A stretch of 64,000 nt of DNA from Limnomonas spitsbergensis. Taxonomy: Eukaryota; Chlorophyta; Chlorophyceae; Chlamydomonadales. The notes beneath the pieces were generated by a model. That model searched no databases, had not been told where the DNA came from, and saw only the letters and a list, made by a program, of their open reading frames with translations. The DNA is taken from positions 3,162,001-3,226,000 of the forward strand of contig JAYJMM010000105.1 of assembly GCA_037349105.1 (NCBI GenBank), given 5' to 3'. A program made the position numbers and the translations under genes. This document shows, piece after piece, positions 10,513-20,257 of this stretch (position 1 is its first letter; every line of letters begins with the position of its first letter).

Positions 10513-10789
10513 ACCGGTTTACGGACACATGTGGCATGCATGACATGTCATGCTCTGTTGATCGGTAATACATTTCGTGTACTCAATGCTTTCATTAGGT
10601 ATTTCGTGTATCTAATAACAAGTCATGTAACAGGCAGGCAAACAATAGATTCCATGCTTTCTGGTACAACTTCATGCTTTCCTTATTCCTACAATAATCA
10701 AATTCAACAATACATTTATCATGCAACATACATTTTCAATGTCAATCATAATTATTCACACACATTACGAGGAGATTTGCAGCATGCAG

Positions 10790-11552
10790 CGCACAGCACG
10801 TGCTCCATACATTACAGACATGCACAATTCATTTAACCTCTTCAGGGCACTAAGGCACATTTCAGAGGGAGTGTGCTTGTGTGCGCACCAATTTGCGACT
10901 GCGGCTTGGCGCGATCAGCACTGCTGATACCAGAGAACGGCGCAACGGTCAGCGGCGAGAGGCACGCTGCTGCCAGCGGTGTTGGGCACGGGGGGATAGC
11001 GAGCAGGTAGAGGATGCGCTGCATGTGTGCTTCCAGTGCCCTGGTGTCAGGGAGCAGTTACGGGAGCGGGGGTGGGCAAGTCCTCCGGGCGCTGCCACTA
11101 ACTTCCACCAGTTGTACCAGGCTGAGCATGGGTGGGACGCACTTGCTTTTGTGGACTGTGCTGTGGGCATTATTGATGGTTAGCCTCCATGGTTCTGAGG
11201 CCGATGTCGTTGGCCTTTCCGGCCTTCTCTTTTGGCCTTTTTGTTGTTGTTGTTGTTGTTGTTTGCCCCCTTTGTCGTTTCTTCTCTTCTCCCTTCTGAT
11301 CAGTGGGGCGCCCTCGCGGCCAAGCAGGGGTGGGATACGCTTGCTTTTCTGGACTTATCTTTTCTTATAGGCTTTGTTGAGGGCTAGTCTCTAGTGGAAC
11401 TCAGGTGTTGGACTTGGTCTGCTTTGCCTTCCCGGCCTCTCCTTTTGTTCCTTGCCCCCTCTCTTCCTTTTAGTTCCTTCTTTACTCCCTTCTGAACAGT
11501 TGGGCGCCCACGCGGCCGAGCTTTGAGCGGGCCCAGAGGTGTAACGTTATTG
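10790..11552 (+). mobile_element. LINE (non-LTR retrotransposon) 3' part with ORF end and 3' UTR
   Basis: The frame 10881-11183 encodes the C-terminal end of a LINE reverse-transcriptase ORF, with the typical cysteine/histidine knuckle CCQRCWARGDSEQVED, then ALHVCFQCPGVREQLRERG, ending GWDALAFVDCAVGIIDG and a stop. The 3' UTR contains TTG/TTGT slippage tracts and an internal partial duplication (GGGTGGGATACGCTTGC again at 11328, reading GWDTLAFLDLSF). It ends CGGGCCCAGAGGTGTAACG at about 11552. No poly(A) tail is present. The 5' boundary is uncertain. This copy defines the family whose short 3' fragments are scattered through the window. Confidence 0.75.
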
Positions 11553-11934
11553 ACATGTTACAACCGGGCCACAAGGTTGGCATAAATTCTGACTGCACCT
11601 ACTCATGCAAAGAAGCTTGCATGTGCACACTAATTGTACTCTGGTTGCCACCACACATCCTCAAACATACGTAAAACTGTTAACTCAGCAGCCGGGACCA
11701 ACGCATTACTGCCCTTTCACGTGTATTTCGTTATCCCAGGTCCGTTTCCAATTTTGTAACTTAATCCTTTCGTTTCTTCGGACTTCAAGAACCATGAAGA
11801 GCAATGCCAACCTGCTGGGGTACGCACGGTTCTTTGAATGAAGGGCACACGATTCCCACTCGTTCTTCTTGGGTCGGCAACGGAAATCGGTAGTTCGGTA
11901 AAAGAGTCTCTCGGGTGCCGACGCAGGAGCTTAA

Positions 11935-12070
11935 TGCTATTTAAATTAAAACTTCGCCGCTGCGCACCTGTTTTAAAGTTTTTTTGGGGTGCGCGACGAG
12001 TGCGCGACGGAAATTTTTATTTGGGGGGGGGTGCTCGGACCCTAAGGCGTTCTGAGCACGGTACTACGTT
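11935..12070. mobile_element. Fragment of the 9.6-kb MITE family
   Basis: AAAACTTCGCCGCTGCGCAC, GGGGTGCGCGACG and the right-end-like CCCTAAGGCGTTCTGAGCAC match the interior and right end of the element at 9627-9935. The terminal CTACGG motif is interrupted. Confidence 0.5.
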
Positions 12071-12902
12071 ATTTTTATATTTTTTGTACACGACTTCGCC
12101 TTCTCTTGGCCTGTTAGCTGTCATGATGCACTTCCGCCATCATGCCCGAAAGATTGTGAAACACTGTACCCGAGTGACTGACTGAAAGGAAGGAACGGAA
12201 AGGGAGTATTGCAAACCGATTTCAGTTGAAGTATAGGGCTTTGTCGACGTTTCGAAACTCGACTGCGAGCTCATTTCGCAACCGATGCAAATTTTAGCGC
12301 AAAATGCTTATCAGCCGGCTGCTGATCAACTGTCCAAAAGCGAAGTAGGCAGTCGTCTGGACTTCGGACGTGGTCCCGCGGTGTGGCAGCAGCAGGGACA
12401 GCGCACTTCGACACTGAAGCCAGTCATTGGTGAATTACAGCCTCTTATGTTGAATGCCTCGCCAACTATGACCGGCACATGCAGTGGTTTGGACTTGGGA
12501 AAGCTCTATATATAGCTGTCTAACTGTCTCGGGGTTGTACACCGTGGAAAGTTGGAGCAAAGACACAGGAAGTGAGACTGAAAGCACTGTGCGGTAGATG
12601 CTTCAATACAGGCATACGGGAAGCAATGCACGGCAGATGCTGCCAAACAAGCAGAAGTTGCCACGCAAAATGCGAAAGACACAGGCAGTTGTTGGAAACT
12701 TGGCATGCGGATATGCTTCAGCGATGTCGCAAGTTTGTACACAGTTGATTGGAGAAGTAAAAAAAGTGATAGCAGCAAAGTCGACAAACTAAGAATTTCG
12801 TCGGTGACACAACTCATGCATGACGTACAGGTAACACGTTTGGCTGTTTGGGCCTAAACCCTAAACCCGGCATTCCTGGGGGTCAGTGGCACACATCATA
12901 GC

Positions 12903-13192
12903 TTTTTAGTTTCTTCTCTTCTCCCTTCTGATCAGTGGAGCGCCCTCGCGGCCAAGCAGGGGTGGGATACGCTTGCTTTCCTGGACTTTTCTTTTCTTAG
13001 AGGCTTTCATTGTTGAGGGGTAGTCTCTAGTGGAACTCAGGTGTTGGACTTGGTCTGCTTAGCCTTCTCGGCCTCTCCTTTTGTTCCTTTCCCCCTCTCT
13101 TCCTTTTAGTGCCTCCTTAACTCCCTTCTGAACAGTTGGGCGCCCACGCGGCCGAGCTTTGAGCGGGCCCAGAGGTGTAACGTTATTGACAC
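12903..13192 (+). mobile_element. 5'-truncated LINE inserted into a minisatellite, with target-site duplication
   Basis: The sequence parallels 11270-11552, including GWDTLAFLDF codons, CTCTAGTGGAACTCAGGTG and the terminal GGGCCCAGAGGTGTAACG. It is flanked by CACATCATAGCT (12892-12903) and CACATAATAGCT (13191-13202), an 11/12 direct repeat. A single minisatellite unit (CCTGGGGGTCAGTGGCAC) lies upstream and the main array downstream, so the insertion split the array. Confidence 0.85.
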
Positions 13193-13199
13193 ATAATAG

Positions 13200-14215
13200 C
13201 TCTCCTAGGGGTCTGTGGCAAAAGTCCCGGACTCGTGGTGGGTAGCACATATCCCATCTTTCCGGGGGTCGGTGGCGAACGTCCCGACCCTCCCAGGGGT
13301 CAGTGGCACACGTCCTAGCCCTTCCGGGGGTCGGTGGTAAACATCCCGGCCCTCCCGGGGGCGGGTGGCACACGTCCCGGGTCTCCCGGGGGTCGGTGGC
13401 ACACGTCCGGGCATTCCTCGGGGTCGGTGGCACACGTCATGGCCCTACCGGTGGTCGGTGGGACACATCCCGGCCTTCCCGGGGGCCAGTAGCACACGCC
13501 CATACTCTCCCGGGGGTCGGTAACACACATCCCGGTCCTCCCGGGGTTGGTGGCACGCGTCCTGGCCCTCCCGGGGGTCGGTGGCATACGTCCCGGCCCT
13601 CCTGGGGGTTGGTGGCACACATCCCGGCCCTCCCGGGGTCGGTGGCACGTGTCCCGACCCTCCCGGGGGTCGGTGACACACGTCTTGGCCCTCCCCGGGG
13701 TTTGTGGCACACGTCCGGCCTTCCCAAGGGTCGGTAATTCATTACTTGGTTAGTGACACACGTCATGGCCCTCTCGGGCGTCAGTATCACACGTCCCGGT
13801 CCTCCCAGGGGTCGGTGGAGCACATCCTGGCCTTCCCAGGGGTCGGAGGCACACGTCCCAGCCATCCCGGGGTTTTTAGGCACACGACTTGGCCCTCCCG
13901 GGGGTTGGTGGCACACGTCCCGGCCCTCTCGGGAGTCGGTGGCACACGTCATGGCCCTCCCCGGGGTCGGAGACACACGTCCCGGCCATCCTGGTGGTTG
14001 GTGGCACACGTCCTGGCCCTCCCGAGGGTTGGTGGCACACGTTCCGGCCCTCCCGGGGGTTGGTGGCACACGTCCCGGCCCTCCTAGGGGTCGGTGGTAC
14101 ACATCCTGGCCTTACTAGGGGTCGTCGGCACACGTACCGGCCCTCCCTGGGTTCGGGGGCCCACGTCCCGGCCCTCCTGGGGGTCGGTGACGGCTGACGC
14201 ACGTCCCGTCCCGGA
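13200..14215. repeat. 31-bp GC-rich minisatellite, about 32 units
   Basis: The consensus contains GGCCCTCCCGGGGGTCGG and TGGCACACGTCCC, with unit lengths of 30-32 bp (for example 13581 to 13612 is 31 bp, then 30 bp to 13642). Because 31 is not a multiple of three, all frames give repeating Pro/Gly/Arg peptides on both strands. These are not considered genes. One orphan unit sits on the far side of the LINE at about 12866-12902. Confidence 0.9.
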
Positions 14216-14507
14216 CCTTTGGCCCTCCTGATGTTGGTTTCACCTCGGGCTTTCCAATTTCCCCCCAGGGTTCCCCTCTAGGAACCTTACATTTGGAGGG
14301 TAAGGGACAAAGGTTGTGAGCAAGGTGCGCACTTGTACGAGTGCCGATCGAAAGGTGAAATTGAAATGTCCTGGTCCTCCTGGGGGTCGCCCGACGCCCA
14401 GTTTCACCCCGGGGCTTTCCCGTATACGACGTATTCTATACGTGCCACACTGCTGTGCCGCTTTCACAGGGGTACATTATGCACGACAATTTTACAGCCC
14501 GTTTCTG

Positions 14508-14615
14508 ATTGATGGAGGAACTTGTTTCCTCCGTGGAGGAACTATTCCTCCACCCGATCTCGCGGAACAGGTGTGGAGGAACGGGTGGAGGAACTTTCGA
14601 AAGGGTGGAGGAACG
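14508..14615 (+). repeat. Cluster of TGGAGGAAC motifs
   Basis: TGGAGGAAC occurs at about 14513, 14533, 14572, 14588 and 14606, with an inverted TTCCTCCAC near 14548 and TTTCCTCCGTGG near 14525. Its function is unknown. It lies about 1.1 kb upstream of the 15631 ORF. Confidence 0.5.
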
Positions 14616-15630
14616 CATTCTTTTCCGCGGAGGGGGGGGGTCCGCGGAACTGTATTGAACTATTGAGCTCATTGCCAGCGTGGCGGAGATAATTCCCGCG
14701 ACATTTCCTTTCTATTTGAAGTTAATCGCAATTTCGTTTCAGAGCTTTTGATGTCTTTCCGGCGATTTGGCGTGGATAAGGGCAGCAAACGACGGATCTT
14801 TCGGTGATGGAGCGAGCAATCCACAGTCACACAAAACAGCAAGCGATCTACAGCCACACAAAAATGTGCTACTTCCATAGTCGGTCAGCTAGGGAGAGTA
14901 ACAGAACGATATGCAGAAATGAAATACACTGCAAGGAAGAATGCACGAAAGAAATGTAACAGGGGGCAGGAAAGAGCGCTGCGAAGATCTTCCGCACAGA
15001 AGTCCAACCTTCGCCATTCTTCCACGATTCTTCCTATTTGAGAGGTGCGCGACCCTGAACCCTGAACCTGAACCCTGAACCCTGAACCCTGACATGTAGC
15101 TGAGTCCCAAAAATGAAACACTGTTTTCCATCCTAAAGTCCTGAGGGCAGAAAGCACCATCGTTTTTCTTGCCCCTCACGCCGGCGAGCATTAGGGCAGC
15201 AATGATGTAAGCATGGAACCGGGTACCCATGTTCAAGCAGGGGAGGAGAGGCAGCATAAGATGTAAACAGTGTCTATCTGAGTGTGCACCAGACTATCTT
15301 GGGGTGTCTGACACATGGCCAATTGGGACCAAACCTTGATCGGCCAACGGACGATGGCCAGAGCCGCTGGTCTCGCTGCACCAGGCCCCCCTGGCCATAG
15401 GCTGTGACGCACCTGCATTGCTCCTGAAACACCCTGAAAGTGGATATTTAAGGTGCCTGCACCAAGAGGATAATCGCCCCCACACACTTTCTGCGCACGG
15501 TAATATCGTTCCGCAGTACTGCCCCTCTATTTTAGCTGGATTAAATCCTGCTCGGTTTTGTGACCGTTGCAAGGGAGCGAAGTTCAAATATTGAAAATTT
15601 GTATACGAAATTCGAAACCCACACAGGTAT
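14616..15630. other. Intergenic stretch without a recognised gene
   Basis: It contains a short CCCTGAA tandem tract (about 15052-15092), a degenerate telomere-type repeat. It also has a minus-oriented copy of dispersed family B around 15308-15375 (GGGACCAAACCTTGATCGG). Nothing else was recognised. Confidence 0.5.
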
Positions 15631-16464
15631 ATGATCAGTGTCATGGACAGTCGCACCAGCAGCGTCCTGCCAGGCACTTATTGCCATATGGACAGCGACC
15701 TCCAGGAGTTGGTGCCCCAGGAGTTCACCCGCCTCAGTGTCCCCACCGCGCCCTTTGCCGTCAGCAGCGGAAGCTCCGCCATCACCAGCCTCGCACCGCT
15801 GGCCGAGGCGCCGTGCACCAGGATCCCCAGCCGTTCGGCGGCCCACAGTGGTGGCTTTGCGGGCTGGAGGGGTTCGGCCAGCTTTAACGCAGCCCCGGAA
15901 GGCGCAAGCGGAGACGGCACACACTCCATGCGAAGGCTGGCAAGCGGCGGCCTCTGTTTGCCGCCGCGCGTGACTGGCGACGTATTGAGCTTTGGCCGGG
16001 GACCGGCCCGGCGCTCGGTGCGTCCATATGCAAGCGAGGCACTCCTCAAGTTGAGGCTGGTGCCGACAGCGCAACAGTTCACCTGCACGAGCACCTCTCT
16101 GGCGAGTGGTGGCGGCTCCGGGGCCGGCAGTAGGGGCGCCCGGGTGGTGGTGCCCCGCAGGGTGGGAGGGGGACTGAGCGCCATGCAGAGCTCCATGCTG
16201 GGAGCAGGCGTTGCCTCTCTGTACCCGAGCCGCCCGAGCCTTGTGCACGCGACGCCATCTGCCGCGGCCGCTGCCCGTGGTTGGACGGCGAGCACGGGTG
16301 CGGGCATGGGTGCTCGTAGGGGCACTGCCATAGCAGTGGTGGACACCGGCGGCGGCGGCAGCGCGAATGCCCCCCGCAGCTTCCCTCGAGAGTTGGGATG
16401 CTCTCAGATATCTCCCCTGGACTTACCCGCTAGCGGTGTCGATGAGGGTGTAGTCTCCAAGTGA
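15631..16464 (+). CDS. Hypothetical Ala/Ser/Gly-rich protein
   Basis: This is an ATG-started frame of 277 residues beginning MISVMDSRTSSVLPGTYCHM and ending ASGVDEGVVSK. It is low-complexity and rich in Ala, Ser, Gly and Arg, with no membrane segment or recognised domain, so it is probably disordered. GC content and the absence of stops set it apart from its flanks, but the opposite strand is also open here, which weakens the case. The stop TGA overlaps a good donor (CCAA then GTGAGC), so it may be the first exon of a longer gene; no continuation was identified. Confidence 0.45.
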   Translation: MISVMDSRTSSVLPGTYCHMDSDLQELVPQEFTRLSVPTAPFAVSSGSSAITSLAPLAEAPCTRIPSRSAAHSGGFAGWRGSASFNAAPEGASGDGTHSMRRLASGGLCLPPRVTGDVLSFGRGPARRSVRPYASEALLKLRLVPTAQQFTCTSTSLASGGGSGAGSRGARVVVPRRVGGGLSAMQSSMLGAGVASLYPSRPSLVHATPSAAAAARGWTASTGAGMGARRGTAIAVVDTGGGGSANAPRSFPRELGCSQISPLDLPASGVDEGVVSK

Positions 16465-18394
16465 GCCTGAGATCATGCGCCAGGCCTGCGCCTTTTTGAA
16501 AGGTACAGCTTATAGACTGTAAAAAATTGAACCACCGGCGCGGTCCAATGCAGACTGTCATTGCAAGCCCATTGACAGCATTGAAGTAGGACTCTGCAGT
16601 GCTTTGGTTAGAGCATCTTATTCATGCATTAATGGTCTACGTGGTTATGGGAAGTTCAGGGATGGCCTGGGCCCCAAACTGTGATGTCACTCTCAGAATT
16701 TGAACTTCCCACTCTGGCCTTCGACCTCTGGTAATGTTTATGCCACTCCTCGTACCACGGCTTGTGGTTGGCTTTGTTGACTCTGTCACAGCAAACTGCT
16801 TTCAACACTACTACACAAAACTAATGCACTAGTACATTAGTACGAGACTACCACTACTACACATCTCCTACACAACAATTACTTTCAACGCTGCTACACC
16901 ACCGCTTCCAATTCCGTTGCCTGCCTTTGTGCATGATCAGATCCAGAGAGGCATCTCCGCTCTTGCATCTCGAAGCCCCCATCGCGTCTTGGCCGGTGCC
17001 CAGGGGCATCCGGGTTAACCCCAGAAGGGTTGCAGACCCGACTGGTGACACTGCTGCCGCCACACAAGCTACTTTGATGGGTACGAAGACCTTGGGCCGT
17101 TCACAGAGACCCAGCCCATCAGTTCCCGATCCGATGCGCTAGGAGGGATGCACGCTTCCGCCAGGCCTGTGTTCCGCCGGGCCGCGACACCGAAGGCTCC
17201 TGAAGGGCTGTATAATGTACGCGATGGATGTATGTGCCAGTCATGTTCTGGTGTGAGGGCAGCTCAGGTAGTACGAGGGTCGGCGCAGGGCTGTGTCACA
17301 GAAGGGCATGACGGAGACGTTGCGGTATCATGATTTGAATGTTATATATTTATATGTTGACTGGCAGGCGATTGGGGTTTGGCGCAGTGGCTACATGATA
17401 TTATACCACAAAGATTGAATGTCGTATGTTGACTGCAGACGACAGGGCCTGAAAGGTCAGTGCCAGCACGGGCCACCTCCTGCACAGAGCGCAGCACAAG
17501 ACTGCTGAGTATGGATTTCAGAAATAATATTTGTTACTTCTGCATTGGTAGAGGGCACTATGGTGGGGAAATTTTCTAACTTTTTGCTATGCGGCCAAAC
17601 CAAACTAGAAGAAAAGCTGTTCCTGGGGCACCAAGAAGTGGGAATGGATCATTTGTTATGATATAATGATGCACATGTGTGAATTATAATGGAGATCTGG
17701 GGTGGCTGCATATTGTTTGAAGCGCACCCAATGACCCAACAGGTGCTGGCGCGGGGCACTCCCTGCTAGGCAGACAAATCCCCGGGGCATGCGATTTCCG
17801 AATCTGTATGTCCTCCCTCTCAATAAAACTTGACACCGCGGACGTGTTGTCGCCGGTAGGCTGTGTCTTGAGGTAGTCAGACCAAGTGGCCGCAACCATG
17901 TGCCTGCCCCGCCGCACCACGCCTGGAGGGTATGTCTGGCGGATCTTACATGGTGTTCAACTTTGGGGGTCTCGCGTGATCATAGGGTACTGAACTACCA
18001 ACCTGTACCGGGATGTCTGGGTATTTGTCCATGTCGTACTTTCACTTAATATCCCCTTTCTTTTTCCTGAACATTTGTTTTTACAAATGTTCTTCCTCCC
18101 AACCGATTAGTCGGGGGCCCTTTCACCTGTATGGTACCATCATTCTCAATTTCTTATGGCTAATACTGAGCATTACATTAAATGACATTCAAGTTTACCG
18201 GCATGACAAATCATTCAGGGGGAGAGTTTGTTTACGTGGTCTTAAATTGAGTTTCCTCTGTTCGTTCCTATATGTATACTTGTACATATAGCCCTCTTCC
18301 TGGAGCTTGAGCATGCATGCCGCATCTCTGGCATACTGGAACTCGCCACCACTGATATTCGCGGCATGTCTAGATCCTGTACCGGTTTACGGGC
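16465..18394. other. Intergenic, nothing recognised
   Basis: Both strands are broken by stops, with only short frames. The sequence is partly AT-rich (17330-17700 and 18000-18290). No repeat shared with the rest of the window was noticed. Confidence 0.5.
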
Positions 18395-18610
18395 AAAAGT
18401 CCCATGCATCGAATGTGATGCCCCGTTGGACAGTAAACACTTCACACACTTCACAGATTGCGGGGGGTCCATGTTCCTGCCCCCCCTCACTATGAGCCAC
18501 GAATGGCTGCACCATGGTCCTGGCTGTGCATGGTAGCTGGTATTGAGCTTGCTCATCCCCTGCCAGCCCCACGCAGCAAAGAGTTCAGCAGGGCCCAGCG
18601 GCTGCCCCAC
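18395..18610 (+). repeat. Dispersed repeat family A, copy 2 (best coding trace)
   Basis: One forward frame reads PCIECDAPLDSKHFTHFTDC followed by GGSMFLPPLTMSHEW and LHHGPGCAW. It has a Cys-x2-Cys pair and a later Cys/His set, suggesting a small zinc-binding module of a mobile-element protein. It shares its 3' half with 4100-4240 and 50160-50345. Confidence 0.55.
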
Positions 18611-19173
18611 GGAATTTTACCTGCGGCATGTTTCGCGGCCGTGGCTATCTCATCCACATTTGAGGCAGGCCAGCATCTATGCCAGCGGCTCTAGGGCAGC
18701 TGGACTTGTTAGTTGGGAGCTAAGGGCAAGCTGCATCTTCACTACAAGTAGCGCTGATTTCGGCAATACACCGGAGTGCTCGCCTACGCCCTCACACACT
18801 CCATGGAACATACTACTAGCTACCGGTATGCCCACGCTTATGTGACAGGGTTATAGCGCTTGCTTGGTCATGAAAATGACATATTGACGTTGCATCTCTG
18901 GGCTCTGTATTGTTTATGCCCATGACTGAACACTTGCGCTGGTCATGTGTAGTAAAATTCATGCCTTATCGTTGTTCAGGACTGGGGGGTCCACTTCTTT
19001 GATAGTAGTGAGTACAGAAATAAAACAGCAGGTCTGCGGGTCTTGCCTCGCCCACACAGCTCAGCACAAGGTGAAAGCCCTGCCTGAAAAAATGATTTGG
19101 GGCAGTGATGTCTTCTCTTCCCCGCCGTGGGCACAGAACTGTTATGTGCGTGTCTCCTTCCTCCATATTTTCT

Positions 19174-19240
19174 GTTAATGACGTTACACCTCAGGGCCAT
19201 GCTGAAATGAAGCTCGGCCACGTCAACAAACAAAAAGCCT
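19174..19240 (-). mobile_element. LINE 3' fragment
   Basis: GTTAATGACGTTACACCTC and AAGCTCGGCCACG match the reverse complement of the LINE terminus. The following ACAAACAAAAAGCCTGCT text recurs near 50490-50520, so the two copies may share a sub-lineage. Confidence 0.55.
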
Positions 19241-19653
19241 GCTAGGTCCTTCCCCCAAATTTGGCAGAGGCAATGCCGAGCATTACGGTAGACAAGCTGG
19301 TTTGTTATGCACATCGGCCGGATGGTGTTGTGTACAGCTGCTGTCAGGCATTGGCTTATTATGTTCACGAACGCTACTGTCCGCAAGCTTTGCGCTCGTT
19401 CACATCAGTGTTATGGAGGGATATATTATAAGGTCCCGAACCGAGCAAGCCTCATCTCAGTGAAGCCTGTCCTTACCCAATCAGCAACCAGGTGCAGCAC
19501 AATCATTTTGCTTGCAACCTCGTAGCACACGCATACAATCTGATGTTCATTTGGGATTTTTGTATCCACAATTCACGTGGATCGCGAAATCTGCGTGATC
19601 GTGGCATCCCATATCCTGTTGACCTCTGGACTGGAGAAGTGGAACACAGTGAG

Positions 19654-19681
19654 GTCAATGACGTTACACCTCTGGGCCATG
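19654..19681 (-). mobile_element. 28-bp LINE 3' insert
   Basis: GTCAATGACGTTACACCTC followed by TGGGCCATG is bracketed by an 8-bp direct repeat CACAGTGA at 19645-19652 and 19682-19689. Confidence 0.6.
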
Positions 19682-20180
19682 CACAGTGATGTGTTATGTG
19701 CTCCCATCACGCCCTCCAATTAGTAACCAGAAGCTCCTAAAATGTCAAATTAGTTTTCCGAACCCATCCCCAAGTCCGTAACGCAAATTGCATGTCAGCA
19801 GGCCACCCAGCACTAATTGTCAAAAGTAGAGCACGTGAAAGGCCCTGAGAGGCTTAGTGGTCGTCTTCCTCAATCCAAACTGATTAACTCACTCTTTGCC
19901 AATGAACGTTACCGATGAACGCTTCAAGCCCGAGTCCACATCTGCAAGGTTTACTCACACAGGGGTCAAATCTGCAAAAACGGAAGACCTTCCCTAAGGG
20001 CTCAGTCATATCGAGCACGGGCAATGCCTTCACTCCTCCGTGTGTCGATATGCCGCCTCTGTTGGGGACAAACAAACTGAGCAACTTGCAGGCCACTGAA
20101 TCACTCCTCCATCCCCAACCGGCATCGCTCAATTGCGGCCAGTTGCTGCCCGCATAAAACATGCAATTTGCCCGCACACT

Positions 20181-20254
20181 TCTCGTCGTTCCCACCGCAC
20201 TCCTTCATGAACAAACAGCGGCAACAACACCTCTGGCAAGACACTGCAGAAGGC
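20181..20254 (-). repeat. Echo of the SF3A1 last-exon end, downstream of the stop
   Basis: TCCCACCGCACTCCTTCATG and CACTGCAGAAGGCC copy, with changes, the C-terminal coding text at 20258-20330 (CCGCCACGCTCCTTCGTGG, CATTGTAGAAGGCC). The copy lies immediately beyond the real stop, so it is a direct tandem duplication. Confidence 0.75.
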
Positions 20255-20257
20255 CAT

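Noticed and set aside
13059..14202. Long Pro/Gly/Arg repeat frames on both strands
   Set aside because: They follow from the 31-bp minisatellite with no stops. Several frames on both strands are open at once, with no flanking gene structure.
15541..16346. Long minus-strand frames opposite the 15631 ORF
   Set aside because: High GC keeps both strands open. The plus frame has an ATG start and slightly better composition. Neither has a recognised domain, so only the plus frame is listed, at low confidence.
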